Origin: Candidatus Phosphitivorax anaerolimi
GTDB lineage: Bacteria > Desulfobacterota > Desulfomonilia > UBA1062
Direction: 5' to 3'
Assembly: GCA_001896555.1 (NCBI GenBank)
Contig: MPOS01000007.1
Span: 1 to 42,653 of the forward strand
DNA length: 42,653 bases
The position numbers and the translations under genes are program-made. The notes under the pieces are model-generated. The model saw nothing but the letters and a program-made list of their open reading frames with translations. It did no database searches and was not told the DNA's origin. Shown piece after piece: positions 1 through 7,269 of this stretch (position 1 is its first letter; every line of letters begins with the position of its first letter).

Positions 1-188
1 CTCGGAATACGCATCCAGAACCCCTTTTTTCTCAGAGAGCATTCATCTTGGTTTATTTCACATTAGCGATATGCTTATGCGACGATTATCTAATTTGGGT
101 ACAAAAGGTGAGCGAAACCTGAGCAACCCCCCTGTAAAGCTAGGCTGGGAGCGGGTGGTACGGGGTTCAAGTCCCTCCTCCGCTACCA
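1..188 (+). ncRNA. ssrA: possible tmRNA 3' end (5' part outside window)
   Basis: The end of this stretch (about 155-188) looks like the tRNA-like 3' part of a tmRNA. A T-arm with loop TTCAAGT is flanked by G-rich and C-rich strands, then comes an acceptor 3' strand CTCCGCT, discriminator A and an encoded CCA. The preceding text (GTGGTACGGGG before TTC) resembles the conserved tmRNA run into the T-arm. A normal tRNA does not fit: no standard anticodon arm lies between 111 and 160, and the best 5' acceptor partner has two mismatches. The tag-peptide reading frame and the 5' half would lie outside the window, so the call cannot be completed. A second hairpin, GGGTGGTA with TACCACCC, overlaps the same bases. 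Confidence 0.4.
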
Positions 189-654
189 CCCACCCTTCCT
201 CTCATCTCCTAATCTTTTTGCTTGAAATATCTTTTCTCTTTCTGTATCAGAAGAGATATCTGAAATTGAATATATTGATATTTAGGAGAAATAATAGAAT
301 GATTTTCGTGGGTCAGGGCAAGAGTTGTCTTCACTCCCAGATCGTATGGGGACCATTCTCAATAGTGTGCATCACTCATATATCCACCAGGTTCATCTAT
401 GAAAAAGGCCTTCCTCCCGTAATGCATCGCTGATCTCTCTGGCTCCGGAAAATTAATGTTGGAAGAGCCGGAATAGGTTGGGTGCTGTTCCGGTAAAGAA
501 CACGCATGGTGAATAGAACGGAAAGAGCGTGTTCTATTCAGACGAGAGCCATGCAAGAACATCTGTTCCCGAGACAGCGGGCTTGACGCGGCATACTGCG
601 AAGCCGACCGCTATTCTCGGGATATGCAATGATTTATCGTGAGGAGGAATGAAA
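189..654. other. intergenic region upstream of PEP-CTERM gene
   Basis: About 466 bases without a credible gene. Short open frames here lack ribosome binding sites and protein-like composition. The first part is AT-rich and could hold promoters, but I see no clear -35/-10 pair. The clearest structure is a pair of overlapping inverted repeats at 497-540, listed separately. A strong ribosome binding site GAGGAGG sits at 641-647. Confidence 0.6.
497..540. repeat. two overlapping, mutually exclusive inverted repeats
   Basis: Inverted repeat A pairs AGAACACGC (497-505) with GCGTGTTCT (527-535), a perfect 9-bp stem. Inverted repeat B pairs TGAATAGAAC (510-519) with GTTCTATTCA (531-540), a perfect 10-bp stem. 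Both use bases 531-535, so only one can form at a time in RNA. It lies about 115 bases before the PEP-CTERM gene. It could be an attenuator-like switch or nested protein-binding sites; no U-tract follows. Confidence 0.5.
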
Positions 655-1380
655 ATGAGAAGAACGCGTGTACTTGTAGCAGTGTCATTGTCTGTCTTTT
701 TTCTGGCCCTTAACCCTGTTCCCGCCCGGGCGGCCCCGATACTGATCGACTGGGCCTTCAACATCAACGGAGAAATATACGAGTCATGCCAGGGTGGCAC
801 TTTGCCAGGCGGGTTCGATGACTCACTCTTTGACTGGGAGAGCGGGCTCGGAGAGTTGTCACTCCTTTATCGTCCTGCAAGTCCTGGTTCTTCAAACGTC
901 GTTGCATTCTTTGATCACGAGTTGAGCCCTGGAACCACATCCTTTTTTTACAATGATTATGGCATCTCCGGCGGTACCCCGTCGGCGGGTCAGACCTGGG
1001 GGATCGATGAGCCGGGTTATGCCTTCGGCGACATCTATTTCAATGTCCTCTCCGGCTCTCTTGATAACGAGAATGCAGTGCCTGAAGGGCTTGAAAATGA
1101 TGTATCCCTTGCGATCGGATGGAGCTTTACGCTGGGCGAGAATGAATATGCCCGAATCAGATGGTGCTTGACGCCCGATCCGTCATTCATTGCCGGATAT
1201 ACAGGCTTGTATCTTGCCCAGATCAATGAGCTTTCTCAAGAGACGCTGTATTTAACCAGCATGCTTGATATATGCGAAAATGATTCGGTCGCCACACCTG
1301 TGCCAGAGCCCGCGAGTATGCTGTTGTTCGGTTTTGGCGCGGCAGGGGTGATCGCTGCCGGAAAACGGATGAAGAGCTGA
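655..1380 (+). CDS. PEP-CTERM sorting domain protein
   Basis: A secreted protein of 241 residues carrying a C-terminal PEP-CTERM signal, which in other bacteria is recognised by an exosortase that cleaves and anchors or releases the protein at the cell surface. A signal peptide ends near the AxA-type site PARA. The last 26 residues show the motif VPEP, a hydrophobic segment and a basic tail (KRMK). I chose ATG 655 over ATG 649, because the ribosome binding site GGAGG (643-647) is only 1 base from 649 but 7 from 655. The middle part is acidic and rich in Gly, Ser and aromatic residues, typical of these substrates, but I do not recognise a catalytic domain. No exosortase gene is in the window. 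Two hairpins separate it from the next gene. Confidence 0.88.
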   Translation: MRRTRVLVAVSLSVFFLALNPVPARAAPILIDWAFNINGEIYESCQGGTLPGGFDDSLFDWESGLGELSLLYRPASPGSSNVVAFFDHELSPGTTSFFYNDYGISGGTPSAGQTWGIDEPGYAFGDIYFNVLSGSLDNENAVPEGLENDVSLAIGWSFTLGENEYARIRWCLTPDPSFIAGYTGLYLAQINELSQETLYLTSMLDICENDSVATPVPEPASMLLFGFGAAGVIAAGKRMKS

Positions 1381-1383
1381 TGG

Positions 1384-1418
1384 GGCTGTTTCGTGAAGGA
1401 TGATTTTCCTTTACAGCC
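1384..1418 (+). terminator. hairpin after the PEP-CTERM gene, possible terminator
   Basis: GGCTGT (1384-1389) pairs with ACAGCC (1413-1418), and inside it GAAGGA (1395-1400) pairs with TCCTTT (1407-1412) with one G-U pair. It begins 4 bases after the stop codon. The downstream sequence is only moderately U-rich, so termination is uncertain. Confidence 0.35.
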
Positions 1419-1521
1419 TGGTTTCAGGTTCTCTCTTTCTTTGTCCATCCCCATGGAACTCCTGTTTGAGCGGGTCGCGAGGGAGTGAAAGAGAGGATTG
1501 AGGCAAATAGGTTTTTGATAT

Positions 1522-1539
1522 CCCGCTGCCGGTAGCGGG
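1522..1539. other. short GC-rich hairpin upstream of mosaic surface protein
   Basis: CCCGCT (1522-1527) pairs with AGCGGG (1534-1539) around a 6-base loop, 36 bases before the start codon at 1576. Its role is unknown: it could be a weak attenuator, or could protect the 5' end of the transcript. Confidence 0.35.
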
Positions 1540-1575
1540 GCATGAAGTTTCTAGCAGTGAGAAGGGGGTATTGAT

Positions 1576-4500
1576 ATGGGGAGGAGGAACAGGCTTGTTT
1601 GCGGAAAGTGGGTTGGGATCCTGTTGTTGTGTATCATTCTGCAGGGGGTTTTCATCCCAGGGGTGTGCCCTGAGCGCGATGTGAAGTCACAGAGCATATT
1701 CCCGGGGGTTCATCACTTTTTGAGTCTATTGTGTCCGCCGCCTGCCCGGGCGGAAGAACCTCTTGCTTCAGCCGGTGAATACGATCCGTTTCAGAAGAAT
1801 CAACCCGTGGGCAGCGAGGTCAACTTGGATGGTTCCCAGTCCTCTCATGACGAGGGGACGGCTCTGCACTTTGAGTGGTTTGGCCCTTTTCCCAAAGCCA
1901 CAGGTCAGAATCCCGTCGTTGTAGTCCCCGAAGGCATCTATACAATCTCTCTTTCCGTGAATGACGGTATCAGCCGCTCGGAAATCGACGAGGCGGTCAT
2001 CATCGTCGAGCCCTGCTTCGATGTGATCGTAAGGGCCAAGAAGGACGTTGCACAACCCTACTGGCAGCACATAACGGGTGCAGAGCGCTATGATGTGTAC
2101 CGTACCGATGAGGTTGAACCGTTCAGCTTTGTCAAGGTGGCCGAAATCAATCCCGCCTATACCACCTATTATGATACCTCGGTCCAGAACGAGAAGACGT
2201 ACCTCTACGTGATCGGAGCCCTGGTAGAAGGTACGTGGTGTTTCTCGGCGGTAGAAAGCGCACGTCCCACAGCCGCGAGAACGATGGGAACCGTGAATTA
2301 CCCCCCGGTAATCTACACTCCTCCTATCACAAACGGCACAGTGGGTATTCTGTATAACTTTAACGTAAAGGCGACGGACCCCAACTGCGACCCCCTTTCA
2401 TACGCACTCGCATGCTCTCCTCAAGGTATGTGGATCGACCAGTTAAGCGGGCAGATCACCTGGCTACCTGATGCCACCGGGGAATATCATGTTACAGCCT
2501 TGGTCGATGACGGGAGAGGCGGCACGGATACCCTGAGCTGGACAATCGAGGTGGACGGCATCCCGCCCCTCAACCGGGCTCCGACAGCGGATGCCGGTGG
2601 TCCGTATTCTGGCGAGGTCAACGAGCTGATCGCCTTTGACGGCTCTGGGTCCCTCGATCCGGATAACGATCCGCTCACCTTTCACTGGGAATTCGGCGAC
2701 GGCTCGACCGGAAGCGGGGCCTGCCCCAGCCACGCATACCCGGCCCCAGGCACCTACACAGTAACACTCACGGTTTTCGACGGCAGGGGAGGCGAATCTT
2801 CCGACACCACCACAGCCGAAGCGGTTCATTGCCAGCCGCCGTCCGTGAGCCTCTCTGCAGACGTGGCTGCCATACTTCCGGGCGGCTCGTGCACGCTGGT
2901 ATGGTCCTCGATGAATGCCCAAAGCGTCGAGATCGACAACGGGATCGGAACAGTGGGTACATCGGGCACGGTCACGATTCATCCCCAGACCACGACTGCA
3001 TACACGGCGACAGCCCACGGGGATTGCGGCACGGCAACCGCAACGGTCACTATCATCGTCCACCGGCCACCGACCGTGAGCATTACTGCATCGCCTCAGT
3101 CCATTGTTGCCGGTCAGACATCACAACTGTCATGGACATCCACAAACGCTGATACGATCGAAATCGATCAGGGCATTGGGACTGTTCCTCTGGCAGGCTC
3201 CATGTCCGTATCGCCCACGGCAACCACCACCTATACTATTACGGCATCCGGTCCCGGGGGAACGGCAAGCAGCTCCGTGACCGTCACCGTACACCAGCCT
3301 CCCCAGGTGAGCATATCGGTCCAGCCAAACATCATCATCGAAGGTGAGAGCGCGACACTCATCTGGTCATCGCAGCATGCCGACACTGCACTCCTGGATA
3401 ACGGCATAGGTCCTGTCGACATAAACGGTTCGCTTGCAGTTTCGCCTTCAGAGACGACCATCTACACCATCACGGTCCAGGGACCAGGAGGCACATCGTC
3501 AGCAGATGCAACCATAACTGTGCTCCATAAGCCCACAGTCACCATCACTGCCTCACCGAACCCTATCGACGCAGGGCAGGCAACGACCCTTACCTGGAGC
3601 ACAACAAACGCCGACTCCGCAACCATCGACCAAGGCATCGGGACGGTTGGTGTCAGTGGCTCCATGCCGGTGAGCCCCGCCGAGACCACCATCTACACTA
3701 TAACGGCTAGCGGGCCCGGTGGGACGGCCACAGCAGCTGCCACGGTGGAAGTCAGGCAATCCGGGCAGCAGAGAAGACCTTTGGCTTTTATACTAAACAT
3801 TTGGGGAAATGATGTCTCGGTCATAGATATCCAAGAACGTGCAGTCATAGATCGTATCCAGATCGGGGAAGATCTTTACGGTGTCGCGGTGAGCCCGGAT
3901 GGTGAGAGTGTATACGTGACAAACTGGGAAAGCGGGATCTCCATCATCAATGCCGCCACCCATACCGTCACCGGTCAGATCCCCGTGTATGCAGACACTC
4001 TTGCCGTAAGCCCGGATGGAACTCTGCTCTATGCTGTTTCTTCATGGGAAGACACCTTGTACAGGGTCGACATCGCATCCGGAGAGGTAACGGGCGTTAT
4101 GGATACCGGCCCGGTTCCCCACGGCATCGCGGTAAACAATGAAGGCACGCGCATATACATAACCTCTCTCCAGGACGGTACAGTCAAGGTGATCGACAGC
4201 TCGACCATGAGCATCATCACTGCAATACGCGTGACAAATCCGGAAGACTCGATCTGGGATGTCGAAGTGAGCAATGACGGCTCAAGGGTATATGCGGTTT
4301 CATCTCTTTCGTGCAGGCTCAGCGTGATAGACACTGAAACCAATGCCGTCATCCAGACCAGAGAATACCTTGAGGAGATAGAGGCACTGAAATGCTATAT
4401 CGCATTAAGCCCAGATGGACACAGAATTGCGTTGAGCGATATTTCGTTAGAATACGAACCTCAAACAATCTTCATCATCGATAGCCGATCGCTCGAAGTC

Positions 4501-6456
4501 TTGAATGTCTTTCCGGCGACGTGGCCGACTGATCTGGACTTCACTGCTGACGGGTCGCTACTATGCGTTCCTGAAGCATGGTTTAATACGGTCTTTATTT
4601 TCAATGAAATGAACGGTCTTGCAGGCACAATCGAGCAGAACCTCGATAGGCCGTGTGCGGTCGGACATTTCATTGCAGAGCACAAGGAGCGTGTCTCGGG
4701 CAGGGTCTTGGCAAATGGTGAAGGGGTTGAAGGTATCAGGGTAACCCTTACGAGTGGGCGTATCACCAAGTGCTTCTCCACGGATGCTCAGGGCCGATAC
4801 TTCTTCTATGTGCCGGCAGGTCAGTACAACATTTCTTTCCCCGAAGGGGAGTGTCTCACATCAGATCAGAACCTTGACCTCATGGTTCTTGATGCAGAGG
4901 TGGTTGTTCCCGATGCAGAGATCATTGTCAGCGCAAAGATCTGGTCAGATCCGTATGCCGTGGTCTCGGGTCAGCCTGTGGCGCTGCACTGGAACACGAT
5001 CAAGGCAGACAGCGTTTTCATCGATCATGGAATTGGCGGTGTGGGGCCGAGTGGTTCTCTGGTCGTTTACCCGGACGAGACGACCACCTACACCATAACG
5101 GCTGCAGACAGCCAGGGAAGGACCGTGACGGACCGGGCGACCATCACGGTCTACCAGCCGCCGACGGTGCACATCACGGCAGAGCCTCAGGCGGTCATCC
5201 AAGGCGGGGAGGTCACCCTGTCTTGGACGAGCAGCAATGCGGATGCGCTCAAGCTTGAGCTCGAAGAATATTCTCTTTTTGTAGAGCCGTTCGGAACACT
5301 GGCCCACATTCCCGAAAAGACCTGTACCATCACGATAACAGCAACCGGCCCGGGCGGCACCGCCACCGATTCCGTCACGATAACGGTGTATGTTCCGCCC
5401 ACAGTGACTATTGTGGCGGATCCATCATCCATCTATGCCGGTCAATCTACTACGTTGAGCTGGACTTCTTCGGATGCCGAATCTGTGGTCATCGACAACG
5501 GCATAGGTCAGGTGGATCTCAACGGATCTCTGACGGTAAGTCCCGAGCAGACCACAGCATATACCGTCACCGCTACCGGGCTGGGAGGTGTGAGAACTGC
5601 GTCGGTGACCGTAACCGTAAACGACGTCATCTACCTCAGTATCGACTCGCCCGTAAACGGTGCTGTCATCAACCGCCCTGACATCCTGGTGCGGGGGACT
5701 CTGAGTAACGCCTACGGAAACGAGACCGGCATCACTATCAATGGAACGCCGGCGGTAGTTCATCAGGGCATGTTCTTTGCGAACCATGTTCCGCTTGTCG
5801 ACGGAGAGAACACCATCATTGTCCACGCTGAGGACATCCAGGGGAATGTGCTTGAGAGGAGCATTCTCGTCACTGCCGACACCACGCAGCCATGCATCAC
5901 CCTCAAGTCTGTCGACTTGATGGGGATAGCGCCGCTTGACACCATCCTGCGGGTCGACTCCCTATTCACACCCGACGGGCTGACGTTCACGGGCACCGGC
6001 CCGGGTGTAATCCAGTATCTCGCCGGCGACGAAACACATGAGCTCACCGCCGGCATCTCGAGCCCCGGCGTCTACTACATAACAGCCCGGGCAGATTACA
6101 AAGGCTCTGTCTTCACCGACACCATCGGCGTGGCGGTTTACGATCAAAATGCGCTCGACGCCATGCTCCGGCAGAAATGGGAGGCCATGCGTACCGCGCT
6201 TCTGGACAATGACATCGAGGCAGCGGTGAAAGACATATCCAGCCAAACCCAGAGCAACTATCAGGATATCTTCACTTCACTCACCCCGGAGCATCGCGCT
6301 GATCTTGCAGCCGAGCTGGATGATATTCAGATTATCAAGATGCGGGGTGCTTTGGTTGAATATGATATCCGGACCACTCGTGACGGGAGGCTCTGTTCTT
6401 TCCTCCTTCTATTCGAGCTGGATGAAGACGGCAGATGGAAGATCGCCAGCTTTTAA
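1576..6456 (+). CDS. giant secreted mosaic protein: PKD, seven Ig-like repeats, YVTN-type beta-propeller
   Basis: A 1626-residue exported protein, probably extracellular or cell-surface. In order: hydrophobic signal region (13-30, possible cleavage after PARA near 59); PKD-like domain (about 70-145); fibronectin III-like segment (146-230); cadherin/He_PIG-like domain (241-325); canonical PKD domain (332-415); four tandem Ig-like repeats of about 77 residues (421-727); YVTN-type seven-bladed-looking beta-propeller with repeated SPDG motifs (734-1032); carboxypeptidase regulatory-like domain (1039-1115); three more Ig-like repeats (1116-1349); glucodextranase-B-like domain (1353-1435); and a C-terminal region with an NTF2-like tail. 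Each Ig repeat carries W(S/T)S-NA, IDxGIG and TTxYTIT motifs. No PEP-CTERM, LPXTG or type IX signal is visible, so how it is anchored is unknown. The ribosome binding site is AAGGGGG near 1561. It heads a three-gene operon; the next start lies 15 bases after its stop. It likely has a binding or scaffold role. Confidence 0.85.
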   Translation: MGRRNRLVCGKWVGILLLCIILQGVFIPGVCPERDVKSQSIFPGVHHFLSLLCPPPARAEEPLASAGEYDPFQKNQPVGSEVNLDGSQSSHDEGTALHFEWFGPFPKATGQNPVVVVPEGIYTISLSVNDGISRSEIDEAVIIVEPCFDVIVRAKKDVAQPYWQHITGAERYDVYRTDEVEPFSFVKVAEINPAYTTYYDTSVQNEKTYLYVIGALVEGTWCFSAVESARPTAARTMGTVNYPPVIYTPPITNGTVGILYNFNVKATDPNCDPLSYALACSPQGMWIDQLSGQITWLPDATGEYHVTALVDDGRGGTDTLSWTIEVDGIPPLNRAPTADAGGPYSGEVNELIAFDGSGSLDPDNDPLTFHWEFGDGSTGSGACPSHAYPAPGTYTVTLTVFDGRGGESSDTTTAEAVHCQPPSVSLSADVAAILPGGSCTLVWSSMNAQSVEIDNGIGTVGTSGTVTIHPQTTTAYTATAHGDCGTATATVTIIVHRPPTVSITASPQSIVAGQTSQLSWTSTNADTIEIDQGIGTVPLAGSMSVSPTATTTYTITASGPGGTASSSVTVTVHQPPQVSISVQPNIIIEGESATLIWSSQHADTALLDNGIGPVDINGSLAVSPSETTIYTITVQGPGGTSSADATITVLHKPTVTITASPNPIDAGQATTLTWSTTNADSATIDQGIGTVGVSGSMPVSPAETTIYTITASGPGGTATAAATVEVRQSGQQRRPLAFILNIWGNDVSVIDIQERAVIDRIQIGEDLYGVAVSPDGESVYVTNWESGISIINAATHTVTGQIPVYADTLAVSPDGTLLYAVSSWEDTLYRVDIASGEVTGVMDTGPVPHGIAVNNEGTRIYITSLQDGTVKVIDSSTMSIITAIRVTNPEDSIWDVEVSNDGSRVYAVSSLSCRLSVIDTETNAVIQTREYLEEIEALKCYIALSPDGHRIALSDISLEYEPQTIFIIDSRSLEVLNVFPATWPTDLDFTADGSLLCVPEAWFNTVFIFNEMNGLAGTIEQNLDRPCAVGHFIAEHKERVSGRVLANGEGVEGIRVTLTSGRITKCFSTDAQGRYFFYVPAGQYNISFPEGECLTSDQNLDLMVLDAEVVVPDAEIIVSAKIWSDPYAVVSGQPVALHWNTIKADSVFIDHGIGGVGPSGSLVVYPDETTTYTITAADSQGRTVTDRATITVYQPPTVHITAEPQAVIQGGEVTLSWTSSNADALKLELEEYSLFVEPFGTLAHIPEKTCTITITATGPGGTATDSVTITVYVPPTVTIVADPSSIYAGQSTTLSWTSSDAESVVIDNGIGQVDLNGSLTVSPEQTTAYTVTATGLGGVRTASVTVTVNDVIYLSIDSPVNGAVINRPDILVRGTLSNAYGNETGITINGTPAVVHQGMFFANHVPLVDGENTIIVHAEDIQGNVLERSILVTADTTQPCITLKSVDLMGIAPLDTILRVDSLFTPDGLTFTGTGPGVIQYLAGDETHELTAGISSPGVYYITARADYKGSVFTDTIGVAVYDQNALDAMLRQKWEAMRTALLDNDIEAAVKDISSQTQSNYQDIFTSLTPEHRADLAAELDDIQIIKMRGALVEYDIRTTRDGRLCSFLLLFELDEDGRWKIASF
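2836..3756 (+). repeat. four tandem ~231-bp Ig-like coding repeats
   Basis: Four in-frame units begin near 2836, 3070, 3301 and 3532, with a period of 231-234 bases. They encode the same Ig-like motif series. Three further units lie at 4921-5622 after an inserted propeller and carboxypeptidase-regulatory-like segment. The repeats have diverged at DNA level, which argues against very recent expansion. Confidence 0.7.
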
Positions 6457-6471
6457 AAGGAGAACGACGGT

Positions 6472-7269
6472 ATGAACAGCTTCAAGCGATGCAAGAGACT
6501 GATCCCGGTTCTCATCCTTGCCCCGACCCTGCTCTTCGGGTTCGATTTTCCCGGATACATGACCATGCACGGCAAGGTAATCGATGCAGACACGCTCGAA
6601 CCCATAGAAGGGGCGGTCGTGTATGCCTTATGGAGAAAGTGCCGTCCGGGAATAGGGTGTAGGTCCTGTGGAATAGGGCCTGTCAAGGAAGTTCTCACCG
6701 ATGCTGAGGGCGAGTGGAAAATAACAGGCCCGAGAGGAAACAATGATCCTGGTTATCTTCGTTCGATAATTGGATATCTTATTCCCTGGATTGAGTCTCC
6801 GTCAATCGGATATTACAAACCAGGATATTACCCTTATAGTTCCAGATACGTTTCGGGCGATTTTTCAGCATTCGCGTATGTAGATGAAACCAGGGATATC
6901 GAAGGAATAGTATTAACCCGGATGGGAGACACCGAGGAACAGGTGAAACAATATATGGAGCAGTGGGAAAAAGATCGTCTAAAAACACTCGTTCCAGTAA
7001 AGGATCCAGAGCGCAAGCTCCGCGAGCTCGATTTTGACTTCAGGTACCCGGAAAATGTCCAGCGGGTATATATCCCCTATGATCACAGCAGTTACGAGCG
7101 ATATGTAGTCATTGGTCTCAAGCGGGCTGTAACTCCTGAGGAGAAGCGGGAGGCGAGAGGATTGGGTATTAATGGTTTCTATCCGAATGCTAGGCAGCCT
7201 TTGTTGAGTAAGGCTCTTGAATGTCAATATGAGATTAAGGGGAGGAGGCACAATGATGCCCAGGAATAA
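6472..7269 (+). CDS. secreted protein with carboxypeptidase regulatory-like N-terminus
   Basis: A 265-residue protein with a signal peptide (about 1-23, ending near LLFG). The N-terminal half matches the carboxypeptidase regulatory-like fold: HGKVIDADTLEPIEGAVVYA, followed by the TDAEGEW turn. A Cys cluster (CRPGIGCRSC) lies near residues 59-68. The C-terminal half is charged and unrecognised. The ribosome binding site AAGGAG (6455-6460) lies just behind the previous stop, and its 3' end overlaps the start of the next gene by about 17 bases, so the three genes are probably co-transcribed and translationally coupled. This fold usually acts as a small beta-sandwich module in secreted proteins. 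No enzymatic activity is suggested. Confidence 0.75.
   Translation: MNSFKRCKRLIPVLILAPTLLFGFDFPGYMTMHGKVIDADTLEPIEGAVVYALWRKCRPGIGCRSCGIGPVKEVLTDAEGEWKITGPRGNNDPGYLRSIIGYLIPWIESPSIGYYKPGYYPYSSRYVSGDFSAFAYVDETRDIEGIVLTRMGDTEEQVKQYMEQWEKDRLKTLVPVKDPERKLRELDFDFRYPENVQRVYIPYDHSSYERYVVIGLKRAVTPEEKREARGLGINGFYPNARQPLLSKALECQYEIKGRRHNDAQE

Noticed and set aside
111-188. A complete ordinary tRNA
   Set aside because: The acceptor 5' strand has two mismatches, and no D-arm or anticodon arm can be drawn.
71-433. Plus-strand frame through the tmRNA-like end
   Set aside because: It crosses an RNA-like structure, has no ribosome binding site and no protein-like pattern.
490-507. A sigma-54 site ahead of the first PEP-CTERM gene (GG-N10-GC at 492-505)
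   Set aside because: The flanking bases do not match the consensus and it lies about 150 bases from the start codon; chance is likely.
2464-3063. Minus-strand frame within the Ig repeats
   Set aside because: Cys- and Arg-rich noise antisense to well-conserved PKD and Ig domains.
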